Positions 13,331 through 24,409 of a stretch of 64,000 bases of DNA are shown piece after piece (positions within the stretch are counted from its first letter, which is position 1; the number at the start of each line of letters is the position of its first letter). Source of the stretch: Vitellaria paradoxa (taxonomy: Eukaryota > Streptophyta > Magnoliopsida > Ericales > Sapotaceae); NCBI GenBank assembly GCA_019916065.1, contig CM034233.1, positions 6,578,516 through 6,642,515 on the forward strand, written 5' to 3'. Below the pieces are notes generated by a model that was given only the letters and a program-made list of their open reading frames with translations, was not told the origin of the DNA and did not search any database. A program made the position numbers and the translations under genes.

Positions 13331-15224
13331 GTTTTTTAACAATATGAAGAAATATGCGACAATACTAAATTATGTATTTATTAATTAATTTTAAAGTTGA
13401 ACTATTAGTGTTAGTTGATCAACCATTAATTTATTGTAGAAACACAAAATATGGCTGTAATTTTTAATACATATTGGAGTTGATTTATTGTAATTTTTTA
13501 TTATAATTAATTTATTTTAATCGTCTTAGTTGGCAAATAATCTTTTAATTTTATAAACAAGATAGATTTGTCAAGAAAAAAAAAGTGATATCAATGTAAT
13601 TTTTGATATACGAGGAATTAGATGTCTTTAGAAAAAAAAAATTCTCGTTAAGTTTTAATGTAATTAACTCTCAAAATTATTAATCAATTTGATGATGATA
13701 TCTAATTAACATAATCTAAAAACACAGTAAACTAATCAAAACTAAATAAAATCATACCAGTAACAAAGAGTATGATTACTTACAACATCACTCATTAAAT
13801 TATTGTTCAATATCACTTTATCTTTTTTAACTAAAAATATACATATTGACCATTTAGATTTGATTTGAAATTCTAAATTTTATCCAAAAAAAAAAAATCA
13901 AAAAATTATTTAAAAAAATCTCTAACTTTTATTCACTACACGAATTCTAATTTTTACTAATTTTTTGTCGCTCCAAATGCACCCTTAAACTAACAATTTA
14001 AAACATTAAAATTATTTCTTACATCGATATTTGTATTTGTAAGAGAACTCAGTTAAACAACGTTAGTTGTGTAAAAATTTAAAAATATTTTAGTATTTGG
14101 TGAATATCTTTGAACACTTTTGTCAATTAAAAGTTGATACAAAAATCTAACTTCATTTCTATTCTCTTTTTTTTTTTTTAATTCTGTGCCGCATGTATAA
14201 TATTTTAAATTTTTTTTTCAAATAAAAACTGTCAATGTGTAAAAGATAGATACATTATTACAAATTGATAGTTTAAAAGATTAATATATAATATTTTTAA
14301 TTGAACAGCGAAATGAAATTAACTTATAATTTAAGATATTGTCTTTATAATAAAGTTATTATATTAAAATATTATTGAATTATGAAAAAAAAAACAATTA
14401 ACGATAGCCAACGGAAAAATAATATTAAAAAAATTAATTTTCAAATTAAATTTTAGACTAATTACAAGATTCCTCGTAAACGATGATTTCGCATTATTTT
14501 ATCTCCTTAACATGAAAACATTACTTAGTCACCTCATAAGTTATTGATTTGTAATAATTTACCACTTTCTCATACTAAAACTATATAGTTTTAACAAAAT
14601 TTGTTATAACAATGTACATATAAGATAGGAGAGAAAAATATTAGGGACTAAAATGCTAATATACAAACTTATGTAAATAAAAAATTTTAATATAAATTTT
14701 TAATTCACAAAAATATTCTAAAAAGTTGATTGTAATTGTAAAATTAAAATGATTTTAGATTTTATACCAGTGTTATTTTATCACGGTAAATTTATATAGT
14801 ATAAATTTGTCAATAGGTTAATACTATTATAAATTGATAATTTAGAAGATTAATATATAATAATATTTTTTAATTGGCGCAAAAAGCAGTTGCACACACT
14901 TTAACAAATTTTTTCCTAGACCCTGAAGAAAGTCTCGAGTAGTCATAAGGAGATTTAAATTAGTAACTATTAAAAAATAAAATTAAAATTTTATCAATTG
15001 AACTAATCTTTAAAATTGTTTTAAAGTTAAATCCTTATAAATTACATAAAAATAGGGACGAAAATATAATTCCATCATAAAGAACAAGAACCCAAGATAT
15101 AAACACCTAATCCAACTCACTGCTCCAATTATTGGAGGTTTTTTACGACAGTTAAGGGCTTTCTGGCGATTCCGATAGATTCTGATGGTGGTCGTTGGTT
15201 GATTTAGTGGGCTGGAGATTGAAC

Positions 15225-16640
15225 ATAGGTTTTGAAGATTTCAGAGGCTGAGTTAAGCCGACTAAGATTGATCCTGAATGGAATCATAAGCCCAAAAAAA
15301 AAAAAAAAAAAAGAAAAGAATGGGTCCGTGAGCTCAATGAAGGTTAGGTGGGTCCACTGTGGGGGTTTATCAGAGAGGATGGGTATTTACACTCCGTTTG
15401 TTTTGTTAAAAATTTTTGAAAACTTTCAAAAGGTTATTTACTTTCTATATTCATTGTACAAATTATAAATTTATAATTTATCGTACTTTATTTCATTTTT
15501 TTATCACCCCAAACACCCCTATATCTGCATTTCAATTGTCTAAGGACGAAAGATGGTTCCATTTCAAAAATATTCTATGTTACTTTGCGAACTAAGTATA
15601 AACTCTTTTTTTTTTGTTTTTTTTCTATGGTCACTCAATTACTTAGTCTTTGTTTTACTATGCCCTGATTCTACTGTTGCTATGTAGCATGGGAATGTGC
15701 AACAAAAAAAGACAGCATTGTCAGAACTTGGGGCTGGGGAACAACTGTTACAGTTATCATATACAGAGGAAGTAATTACTCCAGCTGGAAATTGGTTCAT
15801 TGATGAGCATCTGGAGGTGTTAAAAAATCCCTACCAGCTATCTCCTCAACGACTTCAGAATTGTCGGCAATGCTTTTTTTTTTTTAGCTTGTCTGATTAG
15901 GAACACTCTGCATACAGGGCCCTGCTTTGTTCACGAATGATACTTGCTGGAAACTTTTGAAAATGTGGGCTATCAAGATCCAATTCTGTTTTTTTTTTTG
16001 GTAAGTAAGATCCAATTCTGTTACTTCAACATTTGTGGGAAAAGTGGCTGGCTAGTACATACTCGTCCCTATCAGATTATCTCACATGGCACTGCATTTT
16101 AAATTTCAAAATAAAATCATGCTCACGATAAATCTTAATGAATAAAGATAGTGCACAACTCAATGCACAAAACTCTTGTATTGTAGGATTTGAGAAGAGT
16201 TAGATGTTGGTAATCTTCCCTCCACGAGTAGGAGATTGATTCTAGAGTTATGAGCCGCGACCAAGATAACAATGGAGCAAACTTACCGCTGCTACACGTT
16301 AACTTTGAGTAACTTTAACACCTTAGTCAACGCAAGAGAAAATGTGGAGTGATAAATTGTCAAAATTCTAATTTCTTAGATAAGTTTGGCAAGGATTTTA
16401 ATCCTTTGCATGTTATGATATAGAGATTTCATGTTTTGCGTAAAGCCAGGGAGGCAAAATGGGATGGGACTCTTCGCCTCAACTTTATGCAGCAGGTATG
16501 GCACGTATAGTGGTATTGATATCGTATACTTTGTTCACAAGATTTTATTAGCCTAAAGTTCTTATTGTTAAAGTCTCTTTCTGATCTTGTTTAGGGCAAG
16601 ACGAGCTTGTTTTCATCCTTTTAATCTCCTTCCCCTGCAT
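15225..16640 (+). pseudogene. Possible decayed multi-exon gene fragment, family not recognised
   Basis: Three exon-like pieces lie on the plus strand. Around 15690-15870, after a TATGTAG acceptor, an open stretch reads GNVQQKKTALSELGAGEQLL and onwards for about 60 residues, then runs into a poly-T tract. Around 16366-16497 a stretch reads FLDKFGKDFNPLHVMI, an in-frame TAG, then RFHVLRKAREAKWDGTLRL and NFMQQ, ending at a GTATGG donor. After the acceptor TTGTTTAG near 16594 the frame continues GKTSLFSSF and stops at a TAA. A further piece near 15238-15290 reads ISEAELSRLRLILNG. Amino-acid composition is protein-like and unlike the AT-rich surroundings, but the in-frame stop and missing donor after the first exon suggest a pseudogene. 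I do not recognise the family. Confidence 0.3.
15391..15520. mobile_element. Short MITE-like element
   Basis: Left end ACTCCGTTTG and right end CACCCCAAACACCCC form an imperfect inverted pair around AT-rich DNA. The right half (ATAAATTTATAATTTATCGT, TTTATCACCCC) matches the element at 52273-52410. No clear target duplication. Confidence 0.4.
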
Positions 16641-16649
16641 GAAGTTGAA

Positions 16650-18905
16650 CCAAAAACTTGAATTCCATCCATTGAAATTCACCTCAAATACATTTCAACC
16701 GAGCTCTCTTCTGTGTCGTTTGATTTTGTATTGCTGCAATATATTTGTTTTCTTTACTACTGCTAACTTTTCCAGTAGGCTTTTAGATTGGCATAGGACT
16801 ATTGATACCCCATTTTTGTGAGAGTTTACAATACACTTTTGGTGCTGGTTCTGGAGTTTATGAGTGGATGGGTGGTATCGAATGCCATTGATAATACCTT
16901 TGGAAACAGTTAATTTCTGCTGCCAATCAGAGAGTGAGAAGCTGAAGAGTGTGTTTTGTGTCAAAAGCCCAATTAATTTAGATGAATACTGCAGTCGGCG
17001 TGTCATATAAAATTCTGCTCCTTGAAATGGATCTGTGCTCAACTTTGGTTAGTTGGCCCCATGGACTTAGCCCCGCTACGAATGTGGCCTTGCGGGCTTA
17101 GCCTATATGAGGCCACTCCTCGCTGCAGGGCAGAACAATTTCGGTCTTTTAATCTGGACAATTTTATCCATTTTAATAATTGGGTCTTCTTTTTTAGTTG
17201 TTCTGTCAATTACTTTCGCCCGAATTGTCATTGAATCCTTGTTTATTTGCTTGTTCTACCTTCTGGGTAGAATTGTTAGGTATTGTTTGGGCCTCTCTCT
17301 TTTTCTCTCTCTTCCCCCCCCCCCCTGTTTGGTCTATTCCTGAAAGCAGCTCAAAAGGTTAAGCAATCTGGTGGTCTGATGCTGTCTAGATTCTATTTGA
17401 GCATGATACACTATGAAATAGTTGTTTCCTTTTACATATAAAACTTCACTGTTCATTATGAATGCTTTCAACTTGCCACTGAAAATTTAAGTTCTCTGGC
17501 CTTGATACTGGAATATTCATAAATTGCCAAGTTCAATTAATTTTGCTTTCCCTGGGATGATAGCAGTAAATAAGCCTTTGCAGAAGCTGTTTTTTTTCCC
17601 CCTTTATTTATTTATTTTTTGACCGGTAAGTTATCAAAAAACAGTTGAGATTCATGTATGTTAAAACGGTAGGTAGAAATTGTTTGTTTTTCATTTGGTC
17701 AAATTTATTAAATTTTTAGCAGAAAATTGTTGACATTTGGGCTCTAGAGGATCTGAGATCCTTTAATTCACTGCAGTTTATTTCTCGTGCCTTCTGATTT
17801 TTTGCATCTCCAATTGCTAGTAGAAGTGCTTTTGTGTCCCACACAACATATCAAGACACTGTGTCTAGGACCCACTTAATGGAATGTTGCTCCCCAATGT
17901 GTGGTGCAATTTTAGACCATCCAGTTGTACCAGATCAGACTAAATAAGTTAAAAAGATATCAATGAAGTCAATAACTGTTGTACATCATATGTGATCATA
18001 GCTATGGTTCACGTACATCCGTAAGTCCTTGTTGTTTTGGATTCCAAGGGTCGTGAGCTGTACTGGGGACCTTTCATCTCTGAGAGTTACTTCTTCGTGT
18101 TTCCTGTCCTTTCCACCCTTTTAAAGTTACGTCTGAAAGGCATTACTCTTTAGCATAGACTTACGTGATGAGTTTTAAAGAAGTCGTCTCTTGCTCACAA
18201 CAGACACAGGGCCCTAGCGTTCACTCTTTAGGAATTTCTTGATGTGCTACCTAAAGGCCTTTGGTGGTTAAGGGTTCAATTTCATAACAATGCAGGTTGC
18301 CTAGTTAGTTCAGAGCCTTTTTCAGTGCCCAAAACATGTTCATTGCTATCTATTTCTCTGGGCTTATCTTGTATGCATGTATGTATATATATATATATAT
18401 ATATCTTCAAGGGTGGAAAAGAACCCTGGTGGGTAGTTCCAGATAGTATTGAAAAATCCAAGGGCTAAATTAGCTATGAGCAGGTGGGTTGACACCACAC
18501 CACAGGTTCTGGCTATGTTGTCTTTATAGGAAATTCAGAACAAGGGTAAAATGGCCTTCATGTGCTTACCAGCTGAGTTGATCAGTTTTTCTACCTTAGA
18601 AAATTTTGCTCGTGTTGAATTAATAGTTATTGCTAGTGATCACTGCCTTTCGGTGGAAAAATGGAGGACCCACTTCCTTATTGCCCTTTTGTTTTCATCC
18701 TCCTTCAAATTCACCAAACCAATCCCATTCACAGAACATGGCACCGCCGTCTTCTTAGGGATAACCCCTGGCCCAGTCTTATTCCGGTGTCAACTTAAAT
18801 CTTTGGTTCACGAGTCCAGGAACGTTTTGGATTAATTCAACTCCATAGCTTTGAATAGCGGTAACGGTTAGTCTGTTAATTACGGATAAGTATAACATAT
18901 ATAAA
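16650..18905. other. Region of moderate GC with no identified gene
   Basis: This stretch has more balanced composition than its surroundings and looks like transcribed or formerly genic DNA (possible 3' UTR or intron material of the remnant at 15.2-16.6 kb), but no open frame resembles a known protein. Open frames here (for example 18551-18835, 94 aa) are not supported by any motif. A (TA)n microsatellite is at 18382-18404. Confidence 0.4.
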
Positions 18906-18909
18906 TGGA

Positions 18910-19056
18910 GGGTGTGTTTAGAGTTGTATAAATTTATAAAGTTAGTGTCTCCTCTTTTTGTAGTGAGTAAAAAATTTAAATTTTATAATCTCGTAATTCG
19001 TGTTTGCAATAATTTATAAAATTTTATATTTTTTTATTTGACACCAAACGGTGCCA
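18910..19056. mobile_element. Diverged copy of the 168-bp MITE family
   Basis: Ends GGTGTGTTTAGAGTTGTATAA and CACCAAACGGTGCC are inverted relatives. The interior has the family landmarks GTGAGTAAAAAATTTAAATTTT and TCTCGTAATTCGTG. Exact boundaries are uncertain. Confidence 0.55.
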
Positions 19057-19169
19057 GAGACATAGGGATAAAATATCTATGAAATTAACAATAACTACAG
19101 ACTTACCTAAAAAAAAGCAGTAGCCACCTTAAATTTTTAATAGGGGCGAATACTCATATTTAAATTTTA

Positions 19170-19347
19170 GATGTGTTTGAAGTTATATAAAATAAAATAA
19201 AATTATATAAATTTGTAAAAATTAGTGTTTCGTAATTCATATAGTGAGTAGAGAATTAAAATTTTATTGTCTCGTAATTTATATTTATAGAGATTTGTAG
19301 AATTTCATATTATTTTATTTTATTTTATTTGGCTCCTAACGAAGCCT
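19170..19347. mobile_element. Diverged copy of the 168-bp MITE family
   Basis: The left end ATGTGTTTGAAGTTATATAA is followed by AATAAAATAAAATTATATAA. The right end has TATTTTATTTTATTTTATTT before GGCTCCTAACGAAGCC. The interior word GTCTCGTAATTTATATTTAT is shared with the neighbouring copy. Boundaries approximate. Confidence 0.5.
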
Positions 19348-19790
19348 CTTTTAACCACAAACTCCCCCTCCCCCACCCACCCCACCCCAACCCAAAATAT
19401 CTCTTTCTAGTTCCTTCTCAGGATATAAAATAATATACTGAACTGTTACAGAATCAAAACCTTCAAAATCTGTCACATAACTGATATTTAAAAACATTGA
19501 CGTCATTGACTCTTGAGCAGAAAGAGTGGCAGAAAATATTTTAACTCCTAGGAACTTTTGGTGGAAGGCTGCTTTATTTCTCGGCCATGGAATATGGGGT
19601 AAGGGCTCTTTTACAACAAAGCCAAGTTGAGTACGACTTCCCTTCTATAATTCATGGTGGGTGGTGGTATGTTGAGTAGGAGGATTTACAATTGATGAGA
19701 GAAGTCAACTGAATTGGAGCAATATAGGCTATGCATACAGGAAGATCTCTACAGAAGTATATACTTAAAAAGTTCATATTTCTTGCCATG

Positions 19791-20087
19791 TACATGTAAT
19801 GCTTTCTTCTGGGTCGGGAAAAAACCCGCAACCGCTACCCATGGGTGCGCACTGGGCGAAACCCGCCCCATGGCCCTAGCCGGCAAAGAACCACGAGGAG
19901 GTAAACCAGTTTAGGCAAGCCCTGGCTGACCGGCTCGGCCAAGAAAACTGTTAGATGGCCCTCCACAATTAGAGTAAGGACTGTCCCCAAGAGAAGTCGA
20001 ACCCGGGACCTATTGGCCCCAGGCCCTTCAACCCGCCATCCGAACCAACTCGACTACCCCTTTCGGGGCTACATGTAATGCTTTCTT
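19791..20087 (-). mobile_element. tRNA-derived SINE with 18-bp target site duplication
   Basis: The element body spans about 19809-20069 and reads on the minus strand. Its head has Pol III internal promoter boxes: A box TAGTCGAGTTGG at 20056-20045 and B box GGTTCGACTTC at 20004-19994, spaced as in tRNA genes. It is flanked by identical 18-bp direct repeats, TACATGTAATGCTTTCTT, at 19791-19808 and 20070-20087. The body is GC-rich against an AT-rich background. Perfect target duplications argue for a relatively young insertion. It is of the plant SINE type; the named family was not determined. Confidence 0.88.
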
Positions 20088-20089
20088 AT

Positions 20090-21605
20090 TTCTAACCTAA
20101 ATGGATAGTCCTCTTATGGTTATCGATTAAAGGAACAGAGAAATTCATCTAAACTATCTGAAATCATAATATGTCAAGACAACTCAGTTTTTGTGGTACA
20201 GAAATTATGACCGAAAGTAAGTCCAATTAAGTAAATGCGCATGAGAAATTTACGAATATGTTTTGTTTACACACATCTGAGGTTGTATGCTTCTTTTCCA
20301 AATTGATGTTAAGAAGTTAGTTAGATTAACATTTGAAGCTGCTGGAATACACTAAAGATGATAATTAAAACTATACAAGCGTGGTTTTATTAGAAAAGGA
20401 TGGAGAGAAACTGAGAAAGTTGAAAAGAAGAGTCATTATTGTGGGACTAGGGAAGGGAGGGGGGTACCAGCGGAGGAGCACCAATTATACCCTGCAGAGA
20501 TTCACATGGGTTTGCCATCCTTCATTATCTGTGCGTCCTTTGATCCCCACAAATCACATTCACACGCCCAAACTCACCAAACCCCATAACTCAGTACCGA
20601 GGGTGGTACATTCATGCTTCAGTCTAGTCCAGTAATTATTGATCCATAAATTATGATTCATAGTCACTTAGAATATAAGAAAGGTACGTACCATCAAGTA
20701 TACATACATACATACACACAATATATATATATATATATATATATCATTGCAGTCTGTTTTTACTTCCACGCTGTTTTGTATGCATGAAACAAGCTAGGTG
20801 AAAAATGTTAATAGGATATTGAGCAAAATATGTACCTCCAAGAAATGAACAATGTAGTTGCTCTAGTACTACCTTGTGATCATTTTTAAAACAAAATAAA
20901 AATAGAAATAAAAAATTACCACTAAATTAATTAATTGAAGGAGGGTACTGGGTACAGGAAATGGATGACTGATTAATTGTTTTGAAGCTGCAGTACTCTT
21001 GAAACCAAACCATTAGTAGAAATGACAAATTGAAATGCTCCCTTTATTTGTTGTTTAAAACATATTATGTGAAATCGAAAAGTAAAGCTAGCAAAACCAG
21101 TGGTGGCCTATAATATGGGGACTACTATGGTAACTCGAAAGGAAAAATTAGAAAATGGGAAAATGTGCAAGCCACCCAAATAAGAAGCACAAAGCAGCAT
21201 TCTTGACTTTGAATGTTAATATCAATGTCGCAACAAAAATAGCACTTGGGAGAATCAAATCACATAAGAGTAATATTTTACAAGAAGGTAATTTGCTAAA
21301 TGACTTTCATTGTAATTCAAACACATGAAAAGTGGTGTCGCGTCATATCTAGACTGTAAGATCTCGTGACAAATTATTTGAAATAATTTCTCCAAACAAG
21401 GAGGGAAGAAGTTGCCGAGCAATTGTACTAGAAATACTTGAACCTATTTTCCACAAGTTCACATAGGAAGACTAGCAAGCTACGGCTTTGAGAATGGCTT
21501 TTATTTCTATTAATTTGTCCTCAGAAAGAGAGGACCCCTTACAAGGAAAGTGAACCGGTGAATTGGAAGGATTGTAAATTGGAAGGAAGTTTCTCTGATT
21601 GGAGT
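20090..21605. other. Intergenic region upstream of the SAUR gene
   Basis: No recognisable gene. It contains a TACA run followed by (AT)12 at 20721-20744 and a stretch of moderate GC at about 20440-20630 in which I see no supported coding frame. The rest is ordinary AT-rich DNA. Confidence 0.6.
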
Positions 21606-21610
21606 GGACG

Positions 21611-22016
21611 ACTAATGAGGAAAAAGAATAAATATGCCAAGTTCACAACTAATGAGGAAAAAGAAAAAATATGCAGAGTTTGAATTTTTTGGAGGAACGT
21701 AGAGAGGGTCCAAGGTGTCCTAAGGAAGGGCAACCGGGGTTGGTAAGGCCAATGGGATTGGCTCCAAGCACGTCCTTTGAGGAGCACCACTACCAGTCCC
21801 CAAAGCACCCCTGGTCCCTCCCCTGCCCCCACAATCCACATGGCCTTGTTTCTCTCTCCTCCCCAAAGTCCCACTTTAAATATCCTCACTACTAGCCTGC
21901 ATTCTCACCACACCTAGCTCCTCTCCTCCTCCTCCTCCTCCTCCTACTCATCCTCCCTCTCTCTCTCTCTCATACACACACTCTCCCACAGACATTAACC
22001 CACCTGAGAAGTGGCT
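21611..22016 (+). promoter_or_regulatory. SAUR promoter and 5' leader
   Basis: A TATA-like box TTTAAATA lies at 21875-21882, about 135 bp upstream of the start codon. It is followed by a pyrimidine-rich leader with (CTC)n at about 21915-21945 and (CT)n at about 21955-21971, common in plant 5' UTRs. A 37-bp tandem duplication (ACTAATGAGGAAAAAGAA at 21611 and 21648) lies further upstream. I did not find a clear TGTCTC auxin-response element. Confidence 0.55.
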
Positions 22017-22328
22017 ATGAAGAAGGCACACAAGCTGTCACAAACAGCAGTTCTGAAGCAAATTCTCAAGAGGTGTTCAAGCTTGGGAAAGAAACAAGGT
22101 TATCATGATGAAGAGGGTCATCCAGTGGACGTCCCAAAAGGCCACTTTGTTGTCTATGTAGGGGAAAACAGAAGCAGATACATCGTGCCCATCTCTTTCC
22201 TGACTCACCCTGAGTTCCAGAGCCTTCTCCGGCGCGCTGAAGAGGAGTTCGGTTTCGATCACGACATGGGTCTCACCATTCCGTGCGACGAACAAGTTTT
22301 CCAGTCTCTAACTTCACTTCTTAGATAG
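22017..22328 (+). CDS. SAUR50: SAUR family protein, SAUR50-like
   Basis: Small auxin-up RNA protein, 103 aa, intronless, as usual for the family. The SAUR domain covers about residues 37-103: [20 protein letters not shown], then [20 protein letters not shown] and [13 protein letters not shown]. The N-terminal segment [14 protein letters not shown] is typical of the SAUR50-type subgroup. In Arabidopsis such proteins inhibit PP2C.D phosphatases and so activate plasma-membrane proton pumps and cell expansion; that role is inferred from the family. The start is the ATG at 22017. The frame extends two codons upstream to GTG GCT, where relatives usually have ATG GC(N), so the ancestral start may have mutated and translation shifted to the next ATG. 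The assignment to SAUR50 rests on resemblance and could be a close paralogue. Confidence 0.95.
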   Translation: MKKAHKLSQTAVLKQILKRCSSLGKKQGYHDEEGHPVDVPKGHFVVYVGENRSRYIVPISFLTHPEFQSLLRRAEEEFGFDHDMGLTIPCDEQVFQSLTSLLR

Positions 22329-24088
22329 AAAATATTAGTATCGTGTTAATTCTGTTTGGAGAGGGTTGGAAAGATATATCATCATGAAGCTGCTGCTGAG
22401 ATTTTCCATTATCTCTCTTTCTTTTGAAATCTTCTGTTAAAGTTACAACTACTGGTAGTCTAACCGAGCAACCGATTCTGGGTTTAGATATATGTAGATC
22501 TCGATGAAGTCTAAAATTTTCCTCACAGTGGTGTTTGGTTGTGCCCTGGGAGAGCACTGATATTAATGATATTTTGGGGTTGCTGCCCTGTTTTATTCTC
22601 TCTCTAAATCTCTTTCCCACTGCATATTTGCGTACGAGTTTAATTTGATACAATCTTAGTATAAATATATTATTTATACAAGCGATTTTTAAAATTTATC
22701 ACGTGTTCATAACTATTATTTCATCATCTTTTGTTAAATTATAAATTAACGTATCATGTTGGACTGAAAATTTCGTTTTAATGAATTAAAAAATTTAAAT
22801 TCTATATACAATATAATTTTAAATTTCTAGTTCATTAAAATGAAATTTTCAATCTAAAAGTTCACTTTCCTGATTTTTATATTGGTATACCTTTCGTGGA
22901 CAAAGAAGACCATGCTAATAAAAAGTCAGAAAAAGAAATCAAAACACACGGTAAATGGAATATTTAGAAAGAAAAATGAGAAGAAACAACCATTCGATCA
23001 CGTTCAGTTCAATACGTACGGAATTCTGATGAGTTCATATTTGATCAGTTGATCTACTCCAAAGAATCTGTTGGTTCTGCTAGTTAATTTACTTGTATTA
23101 TACGTAAGATTATTCACGTTTGGATACTAGTTTAAGTACTCTCAACTGCATCAAAGAAGAACCATAGATAGACACATGCATATATATATACATTAAGGCT
23201 TGGTTTGGGAACAAATTTAATTAACTTTTTTATTGTTCCCAAACCAAGCCTTAATGTATATATATATACATGTGTCTATCTATGGCTAGTAGCTAATTAA
23301 AAAAAACTAGTTAAATTTATGTTTGGGAAGGAAAAAAAAGTTATTTTTTTAAGTGGTTAATTTATTTTTGTTAATTTAACATTTTTATCCTTAAAAGTTT
23401 AAAAGAATGTTAAAATGTAAGAAAATTAATTTGACCAAGCACTATTTAAGCTAACGATTACCGATGCCAAACGGCTACCGATGCCATACAGAACCTAAAG
23501 GACCTTAATTAGTTCTAGCACTCGCCTAGTTAGTAATTCCTCTAGCTTCTGAAAGTTCTGATTAATTCTATGGAACTCAACGTTTCCTTCTTGCTAAGTT
23601 GTTTTGTTCACAATTGATCAGCTCTTGCTTGTTAGCTAGAGAAAATTTCATTGGATTTGGGCCAGTCATGTCACCTCAAATAGATATAACAGGCGGGTGG
23701 GAATCATTAAATTAAAATTTAACGATCTAAATATATTTATATATTTTTAATATTTAAATTAAAATCTAATAATTTAAATATATTTATATTTTTTTAACAT
23801 CAACCTCCTTTTTTTTTTTTTATTTCATGAGTTCCCACGAGATGTGGGTCCCTGATGATCGAATCAATGACTACATTACTTTTATTTTTAATCTAAATCA
23901 AGTAGTGAAATTGCATGTGTACATCTTTCACGGTTCGGTACGGGTGTTCAATCAAGGCCAATTAGGTCCATCATTCTAAAGCAGACTTGATTAACGCAAT
24001 GCTAATTGGAGTGCATTATTAACAGATGATAATGAGCGTGATAGTTCCTCTTAATTAAGCTTGCCAAGGGCATTCAAATCAATTTCTT
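22329..24088. other. SAUR 3' flank and AT-rich intergenic DNA
   Basis: The first 300 bp are probably the SAUR 3' UTR. No further gene is seen. A long hairpin lies at 23162-23285. The remainder is AT-rich without a supported open frame. Confidence 0.6.
23162..23285. repeat. Near-perfect 53-bp inverted repeat with 18-nt loop
   Basis: The left arm 23162-23214 and right arm 23233-23285 are reverse complements with one mismatch (CATGCATAT versus CATGTATAT). Pairing stops sharply at both outer ends. Arms contain AAGGCTTGGTTTGGGAACAA next to an (AT)n core. It could be a fold-back transposon remnant or a young hairpin-RNA locus. Confidence 0.92.
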
Positions 24089-24092
24089 TTAA

Positions 24093-24376
24093 GAACTTGT
24101 TTGGCTACTACAAAATTTTATCAACTTTTCATCAATCACCAATTTTTATCAATTTTCTTTTTTTTACTAAAATTTACCAAGCACATTTTCAACTTTTACA
24201 ATTTTCTCCATTTTTTACTAGCTTTTTTTTAATTTTCTCTAATTTTTATCAACTTTCTCGAATTATTTTTAATTTTTGCAAATTTTTAGCAAATATACAA
24301 TTTTTTTTTCTACAAGCAACACGTGATAATACCAAACAAAAGTTGAAAATTTTTATTTTTTTATACCAAACGCACC
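24093..24376. mobile_element. MITE, 284 bp
   Basis: Ends GAACTTGTTTGG and CCAAACGCACC are imperfect inverted repeats, and TTAA flanks both sides (24089-24092 and 24377-24380), consistent with a TAA/TTAA target duplication. The interior has reiterated TCAACTTTT/ATCAATTTT words. Confidence 0.6.
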
Positions 24377-24381
24377 TTAAA

Positions 24382-24404
24382 TCTCTCTCTCTCTCTCTCT
24401 CTCT
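24382..24404. repeat. (CT)n microsatellite
   Basis: About eleven CT units immediately right of the MITE at 24093-24376. Confidence 0.9.
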
Positions 24405-24409
24405 TTTCT

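Larger units (their letters stand above)
11400..15120. other. AT-rich intergenic region without a recognisable gene
   Basis: Between the XRN promoter and the possible gene remnant at 15.2 kb there is no credible coding sequence on either strand. It contains the MITE at 11794-12145, a direct/inverted cluster of ATATTCAAATATG-type words near 11480-11610, and a possible CACTA-type end near 13215. The rest is low-complexity A/T-rich DNA. Confidence 0.7.

Noticed and set aside
21671..21895. 74-aa frame just upstream of the SAUR gene
   Set aside because: Lies over the SAUR promoter and TATA box; Pro/Ser-rich by composition, without a motif.
22487..22510. DST-like mRNA instability element in the SAUR 3' UTR
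   Set aside because: TAGATATATGTAGATC partly resembles the ATAGAT...GTA parts of the DST consensus, but the GGA part and spacing do not fit well.
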